Positions 62,380 to 64,000 of a stretch of DNA of 64,000 bases are shown piece by piece. The notes below the pieces were generated by a model, which saw nothing but the letters and a program-made list of their open reading frames with translations, was not told where the DNA came from and searched no databases. Position 1 is the first letter of the stretch, and every line of letters begins with the position of its first letter. Made by a program: the position numbers and the translations under genes. The stretch is from Companilactobacillus nantensis DSM 16982 (GTDB lineage Bacteria > Bacillota > Bacilli > Lactobacillales > Lactobacillaceae). The stretch lies in assembly GCF_001435815.1 (NCBI RefSeq), contig NZ_AZFV01000007.1, positions 1 to 64,000 on the forward strand. The letters run 5' to 3'.

Positions 62380-64000
62380 CTATTTTTTTGGCTTCTTCTT
62401 AGGTAGTTTTAATTCAAATAACAATGGATTAGAATCAGGAGCAATTCGCAAACATAGTTCCTGTTGAGCACGTGTAACGCCAACATACAATAGACGACGT
62501 TCTTCTTCAATAAAAGCTGAGTAATTTTCCACTTCTTTATAGAAAATATGAAACATTGAAAATTCTTTTTTCTTATCCAAAGTTTTATCTAAATTAATCG
62601 GATTAAAACCATTATTATTCGTAATATCTTTGTAGTTATCAATATGAGCCGATTGCAACGCACGTTCCAAAAATTCATAACTCTTGTTGTAAACCAATTT
62701 CCATTCTTTAACAAATTGGTCAAATGACATTTCTGGTGGGAACCAATTATTCAAGGCCACCCCGGCACTTTCAACTTCCTTATTTGTTAAGCCATACAAA
62801 TAAACATACTTAAATTCCAAACCTTTCGCCTGATGCAATGATAAAAATTGAATTCGATGTTCTTGTTTATCTTGTTCCATCCGACTCGACAGAATATCTT
62901 TCTTATGTTCTTCATCTAAAAAGAAAGCATCAACATCCGAATAGGTTTCAATCTCATCTTCGAGATACTGCTTAATATCGTTGACTTCGACCTTCGACAT
63001 GAAATTTTTCTCTTCCATAAAATCAAAGTATCGATCAGTCAATTTAGTTGCAGCTTTGTATAAATCCTTTATCAAACTCTTCGCTAATTTTTGTTTCTTT
63101 TCCTCGTCATCAGTATCATTCATACGTGCTTTAAAACGTTTAACACTGTTGAAATAAACTTGCACACGTTCATCTGTCCGTTTATGAGGTGTATTTGTCT
63201 CGGCGTTATACGCTTCAGCTGCCAACAAATATTTGCTCAACTTATGAAATTCATCATTGGCACGTGCTTCAACTTTGGTCGTGTGGTCCTTGTATGCTCG
63301 AAAACCAATGCGGTTCGCTTGATTGGCAAAGTACTTATATTTATCTTGCCACAGAGCCTTCATCAATTCAGTTATAATCAGATAAATTAAATTATTTTGA
63401 AGAATCGCACCGGCATTGTTGATATTTGAATAAATTTCTTGATTAGCTAACCAATCAGCCAATAGCATTCTCGAAGAATTATAACGAACCAAAATTGCAA
63501 TATTGTTATTGTTGATTTCCGGATCATTGATTTGCTTAACTAGGCGCTTTAACATCTTGGAAGTTTGGCTAAAGCCTGATTTCTTACTACTATATAGGAC
63601 AAACTTACCAACATCGGGACGACCAGATAACAAATCCTTATCTAGACGAACATGATTATGTTTAATTAACGGAATTACCCGTTTCAAAATTTTCTCACCT
63701 GTCCGATAATTGGTTGATAAATTTAATTTTTGAGCATCTGGCAAGAGTCGTTTGTAATTTAAAATATACTGTGGATTACTACCTCTAAACGAATAAATAC
63801 TTTGATCATCATCACCAATGACAATCAAATGCTGCATCGTTTCAGGACTGAGTAATTTAGATATGATTTGCCACTGTAAATTGTCGATATCTTGGAACTC
63901 ATCAATCACCGCAATCTTATAACGGGACATGATATTTTGATAATACTGCAAATAATCGGGATTATTCATACTATCTAACAGCAACATCTTCATATCATTA
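62380..64000 (-). CDS. UvrD/Rep-type DNA helicase, N-terminal part beyond the window
   Basis: At least 539 residues are seen, and the frame stays open through the window edge, so the beginning with the Walker A and motif Ia is missing; the ATG at 63993 is internal. Motif II is AVIDEFQDID, motif III GDDDQSIYSFRGS, motif IV NYRTG, motif V FLSLHQAKGLEFKYVYLYGL and motif VI ERRLLYVGVTRAQQEL. These define a superfamily 1A 3'-5' DNA helicase. The lengthened stretch before motif V contains charged helices. Role in repair or replication is inferred from the family. Confidence 0.9.
   Translation of the reverse strand, partial: NDMKMLLLDSMNNPDYLQYYQNIMSRYKIAVIDEFQDIDNLQWQIISKLLSPETMQHLIVIGDDDQSIYSFRGSNPQYILNYKRLLPDAQKLNLSTNYRTGEKILKRVIPLIKHNHVRLDKDLLSGRPDVGKFVLYSSKKSGFSQTSKMLKRLVKQINDPEINNNNIAILVRYNSSRMLLADWLANQEIYSNINNAGAILQNNLIYLIITELMKALWQDKYKYFANQANRIGFRAYKDHTTKVEARANDEFHKLSKYLLAAEAYNAETNTPHKRTDERVQVYFNSVKRFKARMNDTDDEEKKQKLAKSLIKDLYKAATKLTDRYFDFMEEKNFMSKVEVNDIKQYLEDEIETYSDVDAFFLDEEHKKDILSSRMEQDKQEHRIQFLSLHQAKGLEFKYVYLYGLTNKEVESAGVALNNWFPPEMSFDQFVKEWKLVYNKSYEFLERALQSAHIDNYKDITNNNGFNPINLDKTLDKKKEFSMFHIFYKEVENYSAFIEEERRLLYVGVTRAQQELCLRIAPDSNPLLFELKLPKKKPKK

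Overview
The window is a low-GC Gram-positive chromosome segment of lactic acid bacterium type, with no rRNA, tRNA, phage or complete insertion sequence visible. Gene content points to Lactobacillaceae: clpL, two lipoteichoic acid synthases, a fused-ATPase ECF transporter, an LpdC/B/D-type gallate decarboxylase set, a surface protein ending in SLAP-like repeats, a T-box before brnQ, and CcpA (cre) and PurR boxes. A Companilactobacillus-like organism is my best guess. That is inferred from content and not proven.

Layout. 1-9.2 kb: sugar acetyltransferase, PduO-type cobalamin adenosyltransferase, glycerol facilitator, a complete dedicated ECF transporter (S, fused A-A', T) with a divergent secreted DUF4430 (transcobalamin-like) protein, then dhaKLM. 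This looks like a glycerol and cobalamin-flavoured neighbourhood. cre-like sites lie at both the facilitator and the dha promoter. 9.5-16.4 kb: purine permease with PurR boxes, then a redox cluster (three aldo/keto reductases, an NAD(P)-binding protein, a Dabb protein) with LysR and MerR-type regulators. 16.4-18.9 kb: clpL behind a small HTH gene whose promoter carries three 16-bp-spaced operators. 19-26.6 kb: unknown lipase-like protein, T-box/brnQ/GNAT, L,D-transpeptidase, pgi, VanZ. 26.7-36 kb: tandem LTA synthases, GyrI-like protein, surface protein, two-component system. 36-44 kb: HAD phosphatases, dehydrogenases, MFS, AraC regulator, 3D-domain protein, FMN reductase. 44.5-50.2 kb: polysaccharide lyase family 8 enzyme and a domain-permuted GH3 glucosidase. 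50.5-57.2 kb: PAP2, YfhO and DedA membrane proteins, and a second two-component system with a small membrane protein. 57.9-64 kb: coaBC, the lpdC-lpdB-lpdD operon, a small membrane protein and a UvrD-type helicase cut by the window edge.

The most unusual signal is non-coding. A family of about 120-195 bp elements, here called SR elements, has nine recognisable copies, one degenerate copy and three solo ends, all between genes. Each full copy folds as a closing stem plus three hairpins. The sequences of the closing stem and of the hairpin tips differ from copy to copy, yet they stay complementary within each copy, which is the hallmark of selection for structure. Five copies share a one-base asymmetry in the closing stem. 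I do not recognise the family. It could be a structured RNA, a non-autonomous mobile element that moves through a folded single strand, or both.

Transcription units are mostly short and closed by clear intrinsic terminators, many of them bidirectional. No antibiotic resistance genes, CRISPR arrays or prophage genes were seen.
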